Below are positions 20,627 through 30,300 of a stretch of 38,764 bases of DNA, piece after piece; position 1 is the stretch's first letter; every line of letters starts with the position of its first letter. The notes beneath the pieces were generated by a model. That model had not been told where the DNA came from and did not search any database. It saw only the letters and a list, made by a program, of their open reading frames with translations. Made by a program: the position numbers and the translations under genes. The stretch is from the NCBI GenBank assembly GCA_037447655.1, contig JBBHKE010002674.1, positions 188,001 through 226,764 of the forward strand, in the 5' to 3' direction. Source of the DNA: Zygnema cylindricum (lineage: Eukaryota; Streptophyta; Zygnematophyceae; Zygnematales; Zygnemataceae).

Positions 20627-21063
20627 TAGTGTTGGGTATCGGGTAGTTTCATATCGCGATAATTTCGATATTCGATATATCGAATATCGATCGAACAGAT
20701 TCCTCGATATATCGTACCGGGACCAACATAAATTATCGCGATATATATCGCAAAAATTGCTTGTCCGTACAGTAAGAGTACGGAAAACAGTACGAAAAAA
20801 CATACGGAAATTTTGCCGCCCCCCCCCCCCTCCCACCCCCCCCACTGAGCGCTCCAGGGGGGGGGAGGGGGGGGGGGGGGGTTTGAAAAAAAAAAAAAAA
20901 AAATTCATTTTCGATATATCGTCGATACGATATATTGGCGTTATATCGGCAATATATCGCGATATTTCGATAATCGATATATCGAAGCGATATATCGATT
21001 ATCGGGTACCTAAAATTTGGTACATATTGAATATCGGCAAGTGGTCCTCGATACCCAACACTA
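20627..21063. mobile_element. hAT-like non-autonomous element 2 with CGATAT-rich interior
   Basis: 437 bp with a perfect 15-base terminal inverted repeat, TAGTGTTGGGTATCG, and a perfect 8-bp target duplication CTAATGGC at 20619-20626 and 21064-21071. The interior is packed with palindromes of the type CGATATATCG and has a C-run/G-run inverted repeat at 20819-20881. It is related to the element at 20064-20522 and has no coding capacity. Confidence 0.9.
20819..20881. repeat. C-run / G-run inverted repeat around GAGCGCTC
   Basis: C-rich runs on the left and G-rich runs on the right flank the palindrome GAGCGCTC, inside the hAT-like element. It can form a GC hairpin, or quadruplex and i-motif structures. 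A poly-A run follows. Confidence 0.8.
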
Positions 21064-21342
21064 CTAATGGCTCTCCGTAATCTAGCACTCTCCCGGTTCG
21101 GTTCGGTCTGGTTCAGTACAGCAAGGCTCGGTTTCAACTGATGCCTAGCCGAGCCGAACGGTTCCCATTCGGCATTCAGGTTTAGGAATCCAAACCAAAC
21201 TAAACTAGGAAACCGTATGACTTTACCCAAACCGAATCGCTAAATATTTTTCGAAAGGCTTAGCTCCAATCAGGGCACTTTTTTAGGATTTTCCGGCCCA
21301 AAATAATGTGATTTTGCAAAAAGCGATGAACCGCAAAAGACG

Positions 21343-22461
21343 TGAAATTCTATGGGCTCCATAGCCCACAAAATTCGCAGATCCAAAAGAAGCTAATCTA
21401 GATAGTGCCGACTCCAAGTTGATATAAACCCAAATGAATGATCCCTTGACAATCAAAACCCCAATACACCTTCACCCCAGTGAAGAGAAGACCTTTTGTG
21501 TGCTCAGTTCCACCACATAATGCAAAGCTTGAATATGTGTTTTGGACAATAATCCCCACTTTGACTTTCCTACTAAATAAGTGCCACCCTGGCACGCAAA
21601 GACTCTGACTGACTACACCCCTGTGTAGCTTAGACTCCCCTGAGTTCGCAGCAAAAAGAATCACTGAATTTGCTCACCCGAGCATTAAGTTATGGCTGGT
21701 CAAAGATGACCTTTATAGTTACAAGCTCTCTTAGAGAGAGGTACCTAAATATCACTAAGTCTTGGTCTGCCTACTCACGACTACCTACTACTAAACCCTA
21801 GTCCAATAGGAACACTATAAAGTACAAGAAGGTACAATGGGCAATGTACTTATTGTACGTCCATTGTACGACAAGGTCTACAAGGTGACACCTGTCAAAT
21901 CGAAAGCCATGGTTCCTCCTCCCATCTTTTCCGGTATCAAATAATGTGGCACCGCGTGACGCTATCTCCGTATGCCGCCAAAAGCTCACTTCGCGTGGCG
22001 GCTATAATGCCGGCCGTCCGATCAAAACATATTTTACATGGTTCAGATTCGCGTACATGCATGAATTGCTCCTTTTGGTTAGTCTGCTGTTAAGTAGCTG
22101 TTGCGTTAATGTTTAGATATTTTTGAAACCCGTCACGTGTATCGTTCGGTAACGCCTTATTGGATAAGGCTTACGTCTACGTAGCGAACCACAGACCCAT
22201 GTTCAAATACGGTTTAGAGCAGCATATTGGCCACCTATCAGTTTTCCTGCCTGTTTTTGCCTGTTTCTTCTTTTTGACTATGGGGGCAGCCATGGCTATC
22301 AGTTTTCCTGCCTGTTTTTGCCTGTTTCTTCTTTTTGACTATGGGGGCAGCCATGGCTATCTCTGTCTTCCAGTGACTACGACAAGTATGGATGACTTAG
22401 ACAAGACCATTTGACAAACATATAGAATAAATTCAGACCTAGAAAATACACAAATTTAACA
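21343..22461 (-). mobile_element. Diverged solo LTR of the copia family
   Basis: It aligns along most of its length with the 891-bp LTRs of the intact element next to it (shared GAATTTGCTCACCCGAGCA, CCTACTCACGACTACCTACT, CACTATAAAGTACAAGAAGG), but with many differences and indels. Ends are TGAAATTC at 21343 and TTTAACA at 22461. AGAC occurs just before (21338-21341) and just after (22462-22465), a possible remnant of a target duplication. No internal region is attached. A 61-bp tandem duplication lies within it. Confidence 0.75.
22237..22358. repeat. Perfect 61-bp tandem duplication in the solo LTR
   Basis: Copies at 22237-22297 and 22298-22358 appear identical, each ending in GGGGGCAGCCATGGCT. 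The intact LTRs have a single related sequence (GGTGGCAGCCATGGCG near 23264). Identity of the copies implies a recent duplication. Confidence 0.88.
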
Positions 22462-22465
22462 AGAC

Positions 22466-23356
22466 TGAAATTCTGTGGTCTCCATTGACCCACAGAATGA
22501 GCAGCCTATGTAAAGCCTCTAGGATAATATTTGCCCCTTCTACTTTCCCGCTGAATAAGCGCCGCCCAGGCACACAAATATTCTGACCACTCTCACCCTT
22601 GTGAGGACAAGACTCCCCTGAGTCAAACGCAAAAAGAATCACTGAATTTGCTCACCCGAGCAGTAAGTTATGGCTGGTCAAAGATGACCTTTATAGTTAC
22701 AAGCTCTCTTAGAGAGAGAGGTACCTAAATATTACTAAGTCTCGGTCTGCCTACTCACGACTACCTACTATTAAACCCTAGTCCAATAGGAACACTATAA
22801 AGTACAAGAAGGTACAATGGGCGATGTACTTATTGTACAACTATTGTACGACAAGGTCTACAAGGTGACACCTGTCATATCGGAAGCCATGGTTCCTCCT
22901 CCCATCTTCTCCGGTATCAAATAATGTGGCGCCACGTGGCACCGCGTGACGCTATATCCGTATGCCGCCGAAAAGCTCACTTCGCGTGGCGGCTTTAATG
23001 CCGGCCGTCCGATCAAAACATATTTTACACGGTTCAGATTCGCGTACATGCAGAAATTGCTCATTTTGGTTAGTCTGCTGTTAATTAGCTGTTTCGTTAA
23101 TGTTTATATATTTATGAAACCCGTCACGTGTATCGTTTCGTAACGCCTTAATGGTTAAGGCGTTAGTCTTTAAAGGGTCTAGAGGTCACAGGTTCAAATC
23201 TAGACCTAGGCATCATTTTATCCAAAATACCCTTATCTGCAAAATCTGCCACTTTCTAAATATGGTGGCAGCCATGGCGCGCCTTTGATCCTCACTCTCT
23301 TTCTTTAAAACAAAACTAAAATAGGGAAGTGAACTATTAATTACCTCTTTTCAACA
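22466..23356 (-). repeat. 3' LTR of the intact copia element
   Basis: 891 bp, direct repeat of 27787-28677. It abuts the old solo LTR with only AGAC between. It contains an antisense tRNA-like segment (23139-23215) and a terminal hairpin (22471-22497). Confidence 0.95.
23139..23215 (+). other. tRNA-like sequence with A and B boxes, antisense within the copia LTR
   Basis: The + strand has a D-arm-like hairpin GCCTTA / TAAGGC, the A-box-like TGGTTAAGGCG (23152-23162) and the B-box-like GGTTCAAATCT (23191-23201). GTTAAGGCGTTAG resembles tRNA-Leu/Ser. The T stem is not well paired and no acceptor stem forms, so it is not a functional tRNA. It could be the head of a tRNA-derived SINE captured by the LTR. 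The same stretch is at 28460-28536, and a diverged version is in the solo LTR near 22152-22220. Confidence 0.6.
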
Positions 23357-23367
23357 CTCCCCTTAAT
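23357..23367 (-). other. Polypurine tract of the intact copia element
   Basis: On the minus strand ATTAAGGGGAG lies directly before the 3' LTR start TGTTGA. It is the expected primer for second-strand synthesis. It sits just after the stop codon of the ORF (23370). Confidence 0.85.
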
Positions 23368-23369
23368 TC

Positions 23370-26300
23370 CTAGTCACTTTTCAATTTTAATCCACAGTTT
23401 TCTCTGCAATAAATCAATTTAGGGGAAGGCACTGCTTTTGTCATCATGTCTGCAATCATTTCTCTATCAGTTTTATGAACCAGTTTAATAATTTTATTTT
23501 CTACCTTCTCTCTGACAAAGCTTAGTCTAATATCCATATGCTTAGCTTTGAAGTGATGTTTCGGATTAGCTGCAATAGAGATAGCAGCTTGATTATCACA
23601 AAAAACATTTTGAGTTCCAGACTTCATGAACCCAAGTTCTTCAAGAAGGGATTTAACCCACATTAATTCTTTGGTGGCAGCACAGGAAGCCATGTATTCA
23701 GCCTCCATAGTGGACTGAGCAACTACTTTTTGTTGCTTGCTACTCCAACAACATGCACCGGATCCAATTTGTAACACATATCCAGTCGTACACCTCCTTA
23801 AAGGCACATCTCCATAACTGGCATCACTCCAAGTGGTGATGTCAGTGTGCTCCCCTCCCAAATGCAACCATAATTCCCTTGTCCCCACCAGATACCTCAT
23901 CACCCTTTTGGCAGCCTCCCAATCTCTCTTTCTTGGTTCATTTAGATTTCTACTAAGGACACCTACAGCTGCAGCTATATCCGGACGGGTACAGTTCATA
24001 AAATAAATTAAACTGCCTACAATCTGCCGATAAGGGATATTTTCCATAAATTTTCTTTCTATCTCGTCCATCTCATCATTAATGATGAATATTCCTCCCT
24101 CTTCACTCCCCTCACTCACTTTCTTCAAATCCATGGGAGTAGTACATCCGTTTGCTTTCTCCATTTGAAATTTTTCTAGCATATTACCGATTGCTTCTTT
24201 TTGAGTGAGTCTTATAATTCTATTCCCTCTATCTCTCTCCATCTGAATTCCCAAAATGTACTTTGCTTCGCCAAGATCTTTCATATCAAAACTGCTTCTA
24301 AGATCCCGTTTTAGTTTGTTAATTTTATCTAAGGACTTGCTTAAGACCAACAAATCATCCACATAAATAGCAATAAATATCACTCCATTCTCATCCTCAA
24401 ATAAATATATAGAGTGATCTGAACTAATTCTGATATACCCCAAACCGGTCAGAAATTCGTCGAGCTTTATATTCCACTGTCGCGGGGCTTGCTTAAGCCC
24501 ATAGAGTGATTTTATCAGTTTGCAAACTTTGTTTTCTTCCCCACTTTCCACGAATCCTTCCGGTTGCCTCATGTAAATTTCTTCTTCCAACTCTCCGTGC
24601 AAAAAGGCAGTTTTAATATCCATCTGGTGGATTTCCATATCCTCCGCTGCGGCTATACTTAAAAGGATTCTAACAGAAGGAAATCTGACTACAGGTGCAA
24701 AGGTTTCTTCGTAGTCTATCCCCTCTTTCTGTGTATAACCTTTTGCAACTAACCTAGCTTTGTACCTCTCAATGGTATTATCCGGGTTTAATTTAAGTTT
24801 AAACACCCACTTACATCCGATCGGTTTTCGGTCCGGTGGACAATCTACCAACTCCCATGTATTGGCTTCCATGATAGAGGCCATTTCTTCATTTATAGCT
24901 GTGATCCACCGGCTACTTTCTGGAGTGTTTATGGCCTCTAAGTATGTTTGAGGTTCATCTGGGTGAGACATCTTTGTGAGTTGGTTATTTACTTGTCTTT
25001 CTTGAAGTCGTTTACTACTTCTTCTTCCCCCTTCAAAATCGGACGCTGGTATGGAAGGCATTCTTGGGTTTCGTTTTGGGAAATTTTCAGCTTCCCTATC
25101 TTCCAATTCCGGTGTCTCATCAAGTTCCTCATCGGTTTCCACTTCGTATTGTGGCGTTGCCTCGGATGTTGTCCTTTCCTCCTTCTCCTTTGGTAGATCT
25201 GCAGATTTTTCTTTTTCTCCCTCTTCCTTCTCTTCATTTTCAAAGTCAAAGTCAGAAAACTGATCCGTTTCAAATCTGATTTTGACTTCCTTATTATATT
25301 TGAATGGATCAATGGACTTCTCTTCATTCATCACCACTATGTGTTTTACCAAAATTATATCTCTCTTTTTCAAGTCATACACTCGGTATCCTTTTGTGCT
25401 CTCATCATATCCTACAAGATATCCTGGTTTCCCTCTTCCCTCTAACTTCCATTTTGTCTTATCGGAATCCAAACTGTAGACTTGACTTCCGAACACTCTC
25501 AAACTAGACAAATCAGGCTTTCTTCCTGTCCACCTCTCATACGGAGTTTCCTCCTTATTTGCTGAAGTTAGGACTCTATTTTTGATGAAATTAGCATAGT
25601 TCATAGACTCAGCCCAAAACTGCAGCCCTATCCTCTTATCACTTAACATACTTCTGGACATATCTCCTAAAGTTCTATTCACTCTTTCTGCTACCCCATT
25701 TTGTTCCGGATTATAGGGAACAGTTTTCTCATGATGAATTCCTTCTTCTTTAAGATATTCTTCAAAATCCCTTGAGGTGTATTCTTTCCCATTATCACTT
25801 CTTATCTCTTTTATTGAGGTTTCATGTAGCTTTTCACTCCATACTTTATACTCTTTGAAACATCTTAATACCTCTGACTTATGTCTGAGAAAGTATACCT
25901 TCGTGTATCTAGACCAATCATCTGTGATAGTTAACATCCATCTTTTCCCCCCATGTGAGGCATACCTAGCAGGTCCCCAAACATCAGTGTGAACTAGATC
26001 TAATACTTTCTCTCTCCTAAATGTGGTTGCCTTTGGAAATGGAAGTCTATGAATCTTCCCTTGGGCACATCCACTACAATCATCAAAGGTCTCATCATCT
26101 TCAAAAGTAATACCCTCCACTATTCCATTTTTCTTCATTTTCTTTAATCTATCTAGATGCACATGCCCCAACCTTTTATGCCAAAGCATCATCTCACTTG
26201 CACACGAGTAGAGAACACTCTTTTCATTGCAAAGTACAATTCTGAACATTCCTTGACTGCCCTTCTCAGCTATGAAATAAACCTCATTATCAAAGCTTGC

Positions 26301-27806
26301 TGTGAAGATTCCTTTCCTAGTTCCTGTTTCAAACTCCTTTTCATCTAGGACAGCTGTTGAGACTAGGTTCTTGCTAAGTTGTGGAATGTAAAGAACGTCT
26401 GAGAGTGTTACAATTGAGGCCTTTCCATCAACTAGAACCTTCAAGTCAACAGTTCCAACAAGACTTGTGGTTTCTACTCTACCATCTCCGTACTCTATCT
26501 CAACTGTTGGGATCTTTCTCAGTTTAGTGAACCACCGCTTATCTTTGCACATATGCATTGAAGCCCCTGAGTCTATGATCCACCCATCCTCGGGTGGATC
26601 CCTCTTACCTCCGAAAGCACACTTTTGTCTCCGTGGAATGTCGACATGCTTTTCAGTGTTTTTCGGATTAAGGAGAAGCTCCTCAAGCTCCTCTTCAGGT
26701 TCAGTTTTTCCTTCCACTTCCTCATCAAGAACTTGAGTCAGGAAAGCCTTTTTCTTTCCTCCGTCCTTTGAAGTTCCTTGACCATCTTTCAGTCGAAGAT
26801 CTGCAAGTCTGACACAATCTGCCATATAGTGTCCCGGTTTCTTGCAGAAGTGACATAATCCTCCTCGAGAAGTTCCTCTCCCCTGTCTATCAAACCTGCC
26901 ACCTCCTTGTCCTCTTCCACCAAAGTTTCGATAAGGATCTTTCCCTCTCTCCTCATCACGCTTCCGCCAATCAGCTCCTGCAGACAATGCTTGAACACTT
27001 GGACTCCCTCTCCTAAGCTCTATGGTGCTTTCTTTCACTAAAATCATTCCCACAGTGTCATCCCAATTCCAATTGCTATCTCCTATGTCCTGCAATCGGT
27101 TAATGATATTCTCATACTCTTCAGGTAGTTTCATCATTAATGTGTTCACTCTTTGTCTCTCAGACCATGAGTTACCTGCACTCTCTAACTCTCCAAACAA
27201 TGCTCCTAAATCATTGCAATAATTATCCATACTTCCTCCCTTATAAGTATAAGCTGCAATCTTATTTTCTGCCAACTGTTGCTGCTGCAATGATCCACTC
27301 TTATATTTGTTAACTAGTGATATCCAAATCTGAGATGAAGATTTGACATGCATAAGGGGAATGGCAATGCCCTTTGCTACACTTTTAAGAATTAAGAGCT
27401 TAGCAACCTTGTCTTTGTAGTTCCACTTTTCATACTCTGATCTTTCGGTCTGAACCCTTGTCGTTGTTGCTGGTGGTGCTGCTGCCGGTATCGCCTTCGG
27501 CAATGGTGTTACTTGAGTTGCAACTCTTTCCTTTTCTCCTTCCATGACAATCTCTTCTCCTTCCTCATCTTCATCCTCGGTGATGGTGGCAGCTGTTCTA
27601 CCAACTGTAGAGGCGGAGGTGCCAGAAAAACGTGTCCCTCCAAACCCAGGTGGAGGTGGGCATCGAATTTGTCCAGACACTATGCCCCATAAATGCTTCT
27701 CAAATAGTTCTCCCTCCATCATCATTTCCCAATAAAGAAAGTCTGATCCATCAAATATGGGCACCCTAGAGGGTGGGCCCATAACCTGAAATTCTGTGGT
27801 CTCCAT
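23370..27806 (-). CDS. Copia Gag-Pol polyprotein, single intact ORF of 1478 residues
   Basis: One open frame encodes capsid and replication enzymes for retrotransposition. Gag occupies residues ~1-400, with zinc knuckle C318-x2-C321-x4-H326-x4-C331. The aspartic protease site is D412-S-G. Integrase has an HHCC motif (H543, H548, C577, C580) and a D608, D671, E707 triad with 35-residue spacing. RT has YKARLVAKGYTQKEG, SLYGLKQAPRQW and YVDD at 1148-1151. RNase H has D1328, E1368, D1404 and D1453. Length and order are normal for copia, and no stop or frameshift is seen, so the protein could be active. The start could be the ATG at 27806 in the LTR or M9 at 27782, which lies in the primer-binding site. 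No frameshift separates Gag from Pol, so the Gag:Pol ratio must be set another way. Confidence 0.95.
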   Translation of the reverse strand: METTEFQVMGPPSRVPIFDGSDFLYWEMMMEGELFEKHLWGIVSGQIRCPPPPGFGGTRFSGTSASTVGRTAATITEDEDEEGEEIVMEGEKERVATQVTPLPKAIPAAAPPATTTRVQTERSEYEKWNYKDKVAKLLILKSVAKGIAIPLMHVKSSSQIWISLVNKYKSGSLQQQQLAENKIAAYTYKGGSMDNYCNDLGALFGELESAGNSWSERQRVNTLMMKLPEEYENIINRLQDIGDSNWNWDDTVGMILVKESTIELRRGSPSVQALSAGADWRKRDEERGKDPYRNFGGRGQGGGRFDRQGRGTSRGGLCHFCKKPGHYMADCVRLADLRLKDGQGTSKDGGKKKAFLTQVLDEEVEGKTEPEEELEELLLNPKNTEKHVDIPRRQKCAFGGKRDPPEDGWIIDSGASMHMCKDKRWFTKLRKIPTVEIEYGDGRVETTSLVGTVDLKVLVDGKASIVTLSDVLYIPQLSKNLVSTAVLDEKEFETGTRKGIFTASFDNEVYFIAEKGSQGMFRIVLCNEKSVLYSCASEMMLWHKRLGHVHLDRLKKMKKNGIVEGITFEDDETFDDCSGCAQGKIHRLPFPKATTFRREKVLDLVHTDVWGPARYASHGGKRWMLTITDDWSRYTKVYFLRHKSEVLRCFKEYKVWSEKLHETSIKEIRSDNGKEYTSRDFEEYLKEEGIHHEKTVPYNPEQNGVAERVNRTLGDMSRSMLSDKRIGLQFWAESMNYANFIKNRVLTSANKEETPYERWTGRKPDLSSLRVFGSQVYSLDSDKTKWKLEGRGKPGYLVGYDESTKGYRVYDLKKRDIILVKHIVVMNEEKSIDPFKYNKEVKIRFETDQFSDFDFENEEKEEGEKEKSADLPKEKEERTTSEATPQYEVETDEELDETPELEDREAENFPKRNPRMPSIPASDFEGGRRSSKRLQERQVNNQLTKMSHPDEPQTYLEAINTPESSRWITAINEEMASIMEANTWELVDCPPDRKPIGCKWVFKLKLNPDNTIERYKARLVAKGYTQKEGIDYEETFAPVVRFPSVRILLSIAAAEDMEIHQMDIKTAFLHGELEEEIYMRQPEGFVESGEENKVCKLIKSLYGLKQAPRQWNIKLDEFLTGLGYIRISSDHSIYLFEDENGVIFIAIYVDDLLVLSKSLDKINKLKRDLRSSFDMKDLGEAKYILGIQMERDRGNRIIRLTQKEAIGNMLEKFQMEKANGCTTPMDLKKVSEGSEEGGIFIINDEMDEIERKFMENIPYRQIVGSLIYFMNCTRPDIAAAVGVLSRNLNEPRKRDWEAAKRVMRYLVGTRELWLHLGGEHTDITTWSDASYGDVPLRRCTTGYVLQIGSGACCWSSKQQKVVAQSTMEAEYMASCAATKELMWVKSLLEELGFMKSGTQNVFCDNQAAISIAANPKHHFKAKHMDIRLSFVREKVENKIIKLVHKTDREMIADMMTKAVPSPKLIYCRENCGLKLKSD
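27772..27786 (-). other. Primer-binding site matching the initiator tRNA-Met anticodon arm
   Basis: Directly after the 5' LTR the minus strand reads GGTTATGGGCCCACC. The + strand, GGTGGGCCCATAACC, equals the anticodon stem and loop of plant initiator tRNA-Met (CAT anticodon in CCCATAACC). Drosophila copia and yeast Ty5 are known to use an internally cut initiator tRNA in this way. The match is to tRNA sequence as I recall it, not to a copy in this window. Confidence 0.75.
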
Positions 27807-28677
27807 TGACCCACAGAATGAGCAGCCTATGTAAAGCCTCTAGGATAATATTTGCCCCTTCTACTTTCCCGCTGAATAAGCGCCGCCCAGGCACACAAAT
27901 ATTCTGACCACTCTCACCCTTGTGAGGACAAGACTCCCCTGAGTCAAACGCAAAAAGAATCACTGAATTTGCTCACCCGAGCAGTAAGTTATGGCTGGTC
28001 AAAGATGACCTTTATAGTTACAAGCTCTCTTAGAGAGAGAGGTACCTAAATATTACTAAGTCTCGGTCTGCCTACTCACGACTACCTACTATTAAACCCT
28101 AGTCCAATAGGAACACTATAAAGTACAAGAAGGTACAATGGGCGATGTACTTATTGTACAACTATTGTACGACAAGGTCTACAAGGTGACACCTGTCATA
28201 TCGGAAGCCATGGTTCCTCCTCCCATCTTCTCCGGTATCAAATAATGTGGCGCCACGTGGCACCGCGTGACGCTATATCCGTATGCCGCCGAAAAGCTCA
28301 CTTCGCGTGGCGGCTTTAATGCCGGCCGTCCGATCAAAACATATTTTACACGGTTCAGATTCGCGTACATGCAGAAATTGCTCATTTTGGTTAGTCTGCT
28401 GTTAATTAGCTGTTTCGTTAATGTTTATATATTTATGAAACCCGTCACGTGTATCGTTTCGTAACGCCTTAATGGTTAAGGCGTTAGTCTTTAAAGGGTC
28501 TAGAGGTCACAGGTTCAAATCTAGACCTAGGCATCATTTTATCCAAAATACCCTTATCTGCAAAATCTGCCACTTTCTAAATATGGTGGCAGCCATGGCG
28601 CGCCTTTGATCCTCACTCTCTTTCTTTAAAACAAAACTAAAATAGGGAAGTGAACTATTAATTACCTCTTTTCAACA
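27787..28677 (-). repeat. 5' LTR of the intact copia element
   Basis: 891 bp. On the minus strand it starts TGTTGAAAAG at 28677 and ends AATTTCA at 27787. The first ATG of the gag-pol ORF (27806-27804) lies inside it, twenty bases from the end. It has the same tRNA-like segment (28460-28536) as the other LTR. Confidence 0.95.
27792..27818 (-). promoter_or_regulatory. U5 hairpin holding the first ATG of gag-pol in its loop
   Basis: On the minus strand the stem TTCTGT / ACAGAA, a bulged G, and GGTC / GACC enclose the loop AATGGA, in which ATG (27806-27804) is the first codon of the ORF. The hairpin lies next to the primer-binding site. Two diverged LTRs (6242-6267; 21346-21370) form a similar hairpin with different stem bases and ATGG in the loop. 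Confidence 0.65.
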
Positions 28678-28684
28678 CGCGCAA

Positions 28685-30300
28685 AACCTCAATGATTGTT
28701 ATAGTAGGCTTTTATTTCAAAAGTGCGATGGAAAAAACCATCAAGGTACAACGGGTTTCAAAAAATAAAAGGAAAAAGCATTTAATGCTAAAAAATAGCC
28801 AAAGGAAACTAAAGGAAAGAAAACATGTGAATACACCAAATCTAACTAGAATAACCGCCAAAACCAAGCAAATTTACTAAATATGACACTATACAAATTG
28901 ACTACAAAACCGTAACAACTAAACTCCACACCCCCGAAAGTCGTGGATGTGGATTGGTTCTCGTGGTGGAAGATCCAGGAGGCCACGGCTATCATCCGCC
29001 ACCGTGCTCCGCCGTAGAAGGGCCGCGGCTTGCGCTCGTTCAAGACCTATTGATACACGTTGACGGTAAAACGCAACGAGAAGGCTCGGAGGAGGGCTCC
29101 TAGGACCCCGGGTTCAAAATGTTTTATTTGCACATTTACGAAATAAATCATCAAAAGACTTGTCCAAAGTACCGAAAAATTCTGCAGCAAATGGCACAAT
29201 CGGTCCAAGCAAACTCGCTGAGCGTAACCCCGTTCCTTGGAAGTTGTTCCGTCCCGAGCCGCAACGCCTGTATGTACCAACGCGCAAGAAGAAAGGTGGG
29301 TCCCAGTCAAATCTGTGAGAACGACATCACCCAAAGTCCTCCAAGCCCCGTGGAGGAAAACCAAGTTAACCCGAGGACTTCGGAGGCTGTTAGACTAGGA
29401 GCGAGAAGGTAGCAAATGAGAAACTTTGCGCCTCACGGTGTAACCTCCGTCGATGCCGATTGCATCAATTGAGTCGCGAACCAAATCCTGGGCAACAGTA
29501 TGTTTACTGCCCTTAGAGCAACGTAGTAGATGAATCCTGTCCGAGTCGATAGGTTGAATACAAACACAATGGGGTCGCCCAAGAAGCACAAAGTGAGCCA
29601 GACCCAAACGGAAACGTAGGGCTGATGTGAACTGATCCGACGTCGAACGAAGTGTCCAAAAAATTGGCGTGGCTTGCAACCACGCACCATCCCCTAGCCC
29701 AAAACACGAACGCAATCGAGCACGCGAATGAGCCGAAGGTAGCGCGTTTAAAAGGTTATGGAATTCAGCGAGTGCTTAGTTATGCGCTGTTTAAGATGAA
29801 AGATGTTGTCGGAAATAAGAGTTTGAAAAGGTGGAACGTGGTTTCGTGCATCAGCCGTGAGGAGTGCACGCGCAGAGATAAGAGCCTCATGAAAAGGAAA
29901 AAGGTTTTCCTCCACCTTAGGGACCACCTGGGCCATAATAGGAATGTCATCGACGATAAATCGAGAGGTGATGGAAGGTGCCACCAAAGCCCAACTACCC
30001 AAATAGGCCGTCGGAGCAACGCTAGCCACATAAATCAAACCTAAGCCGCCATTCGATATAGGGAGACTAGCTTGTTGGCGGGCAAACGAGCCCTTCGGTT
30101 GATAAAAAATCCCATGCCCAACGAGGTGGTGGAGCACGCTAAAAAAATTGTCGTCAAAGTCTTTCAGAGAAGACAAAAAAAGAGTCGTTGGTGGGACTGT
30201 CCGGGCGAGATATAAGGGACGTTGAGCAAAACGACGGGTGAGGATTGCGAAAGCCACTAAGGAGTCGTAGAGCTTAGGAAAATTCAGCCGCGGAAAATCG
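28685..30300 (-). pseudogene. Decayed non-LTR retrotransposon, C-terminal part (copy 1)
   Basis: Read on the minus strand, the end of the RT region (RPLYLARTVPPTTLFLSSLK near 30175-30235) is followed by the LPISNGGLGL...AYLGSWA block (~30070-29995), a motif of the post-RT region in many LINE-type proteins. A Cys/His motif C-x-C-x9-H-x3-C lies at 29518-29568, with LVRDSI just after, then GDVVLTDLTGTH (~29320), a possible restriction-like endonuclease segment. The protein ends HIHDFRGCGV at a TAG (28919-28921); 28685-28918 is its 3' untranslated region. Frame changes and stops show it is dead. The same end (HIHDLSGCGP) occurs in copy 2. The RT fingers and catalytic palm are missing. I cannot name the clade. 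Confidence 0.8.

Larger units (their letters stand above)
22466..28677 (-). mobile_element. Apparently intact Ty1/copia retrotransposon with LTRs
   Basis: 6212 bp. Order on the minus strand: 5' LTR (28677-27787), primer-binding site, one gag-pol ORF, polypurine tract, 3' LTR (23356-22466). The LTRs are both 891 bp and I found no difference between them, implying recent insertion. LTR ends are TGTTGAAAAG...AATTTCA. Domain order Gag, protease, integrase, RT, RNase H is the copia order. Flanking bases (AAGAC left, CGCGC right) do not match, so no 5-bp target duplication is visible. Confidence 0.95.

Noticed and set aside
23139-23215. Functional tRNA gene
   Set aside because: A and B boxes are there, but the T stem and acceptor stem do not pair, and the copy is inside an LTR.
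24989-25327. Small frames opposite and within the copia ORF
   Set aside because: Shadows of the 1478-codon ORF; no independent motifs.
29652-30044. 130-codon + strand frame
   Set aside because: It overlaps the non-LTR coding remnants on the minus strand and has no recognisable domain.
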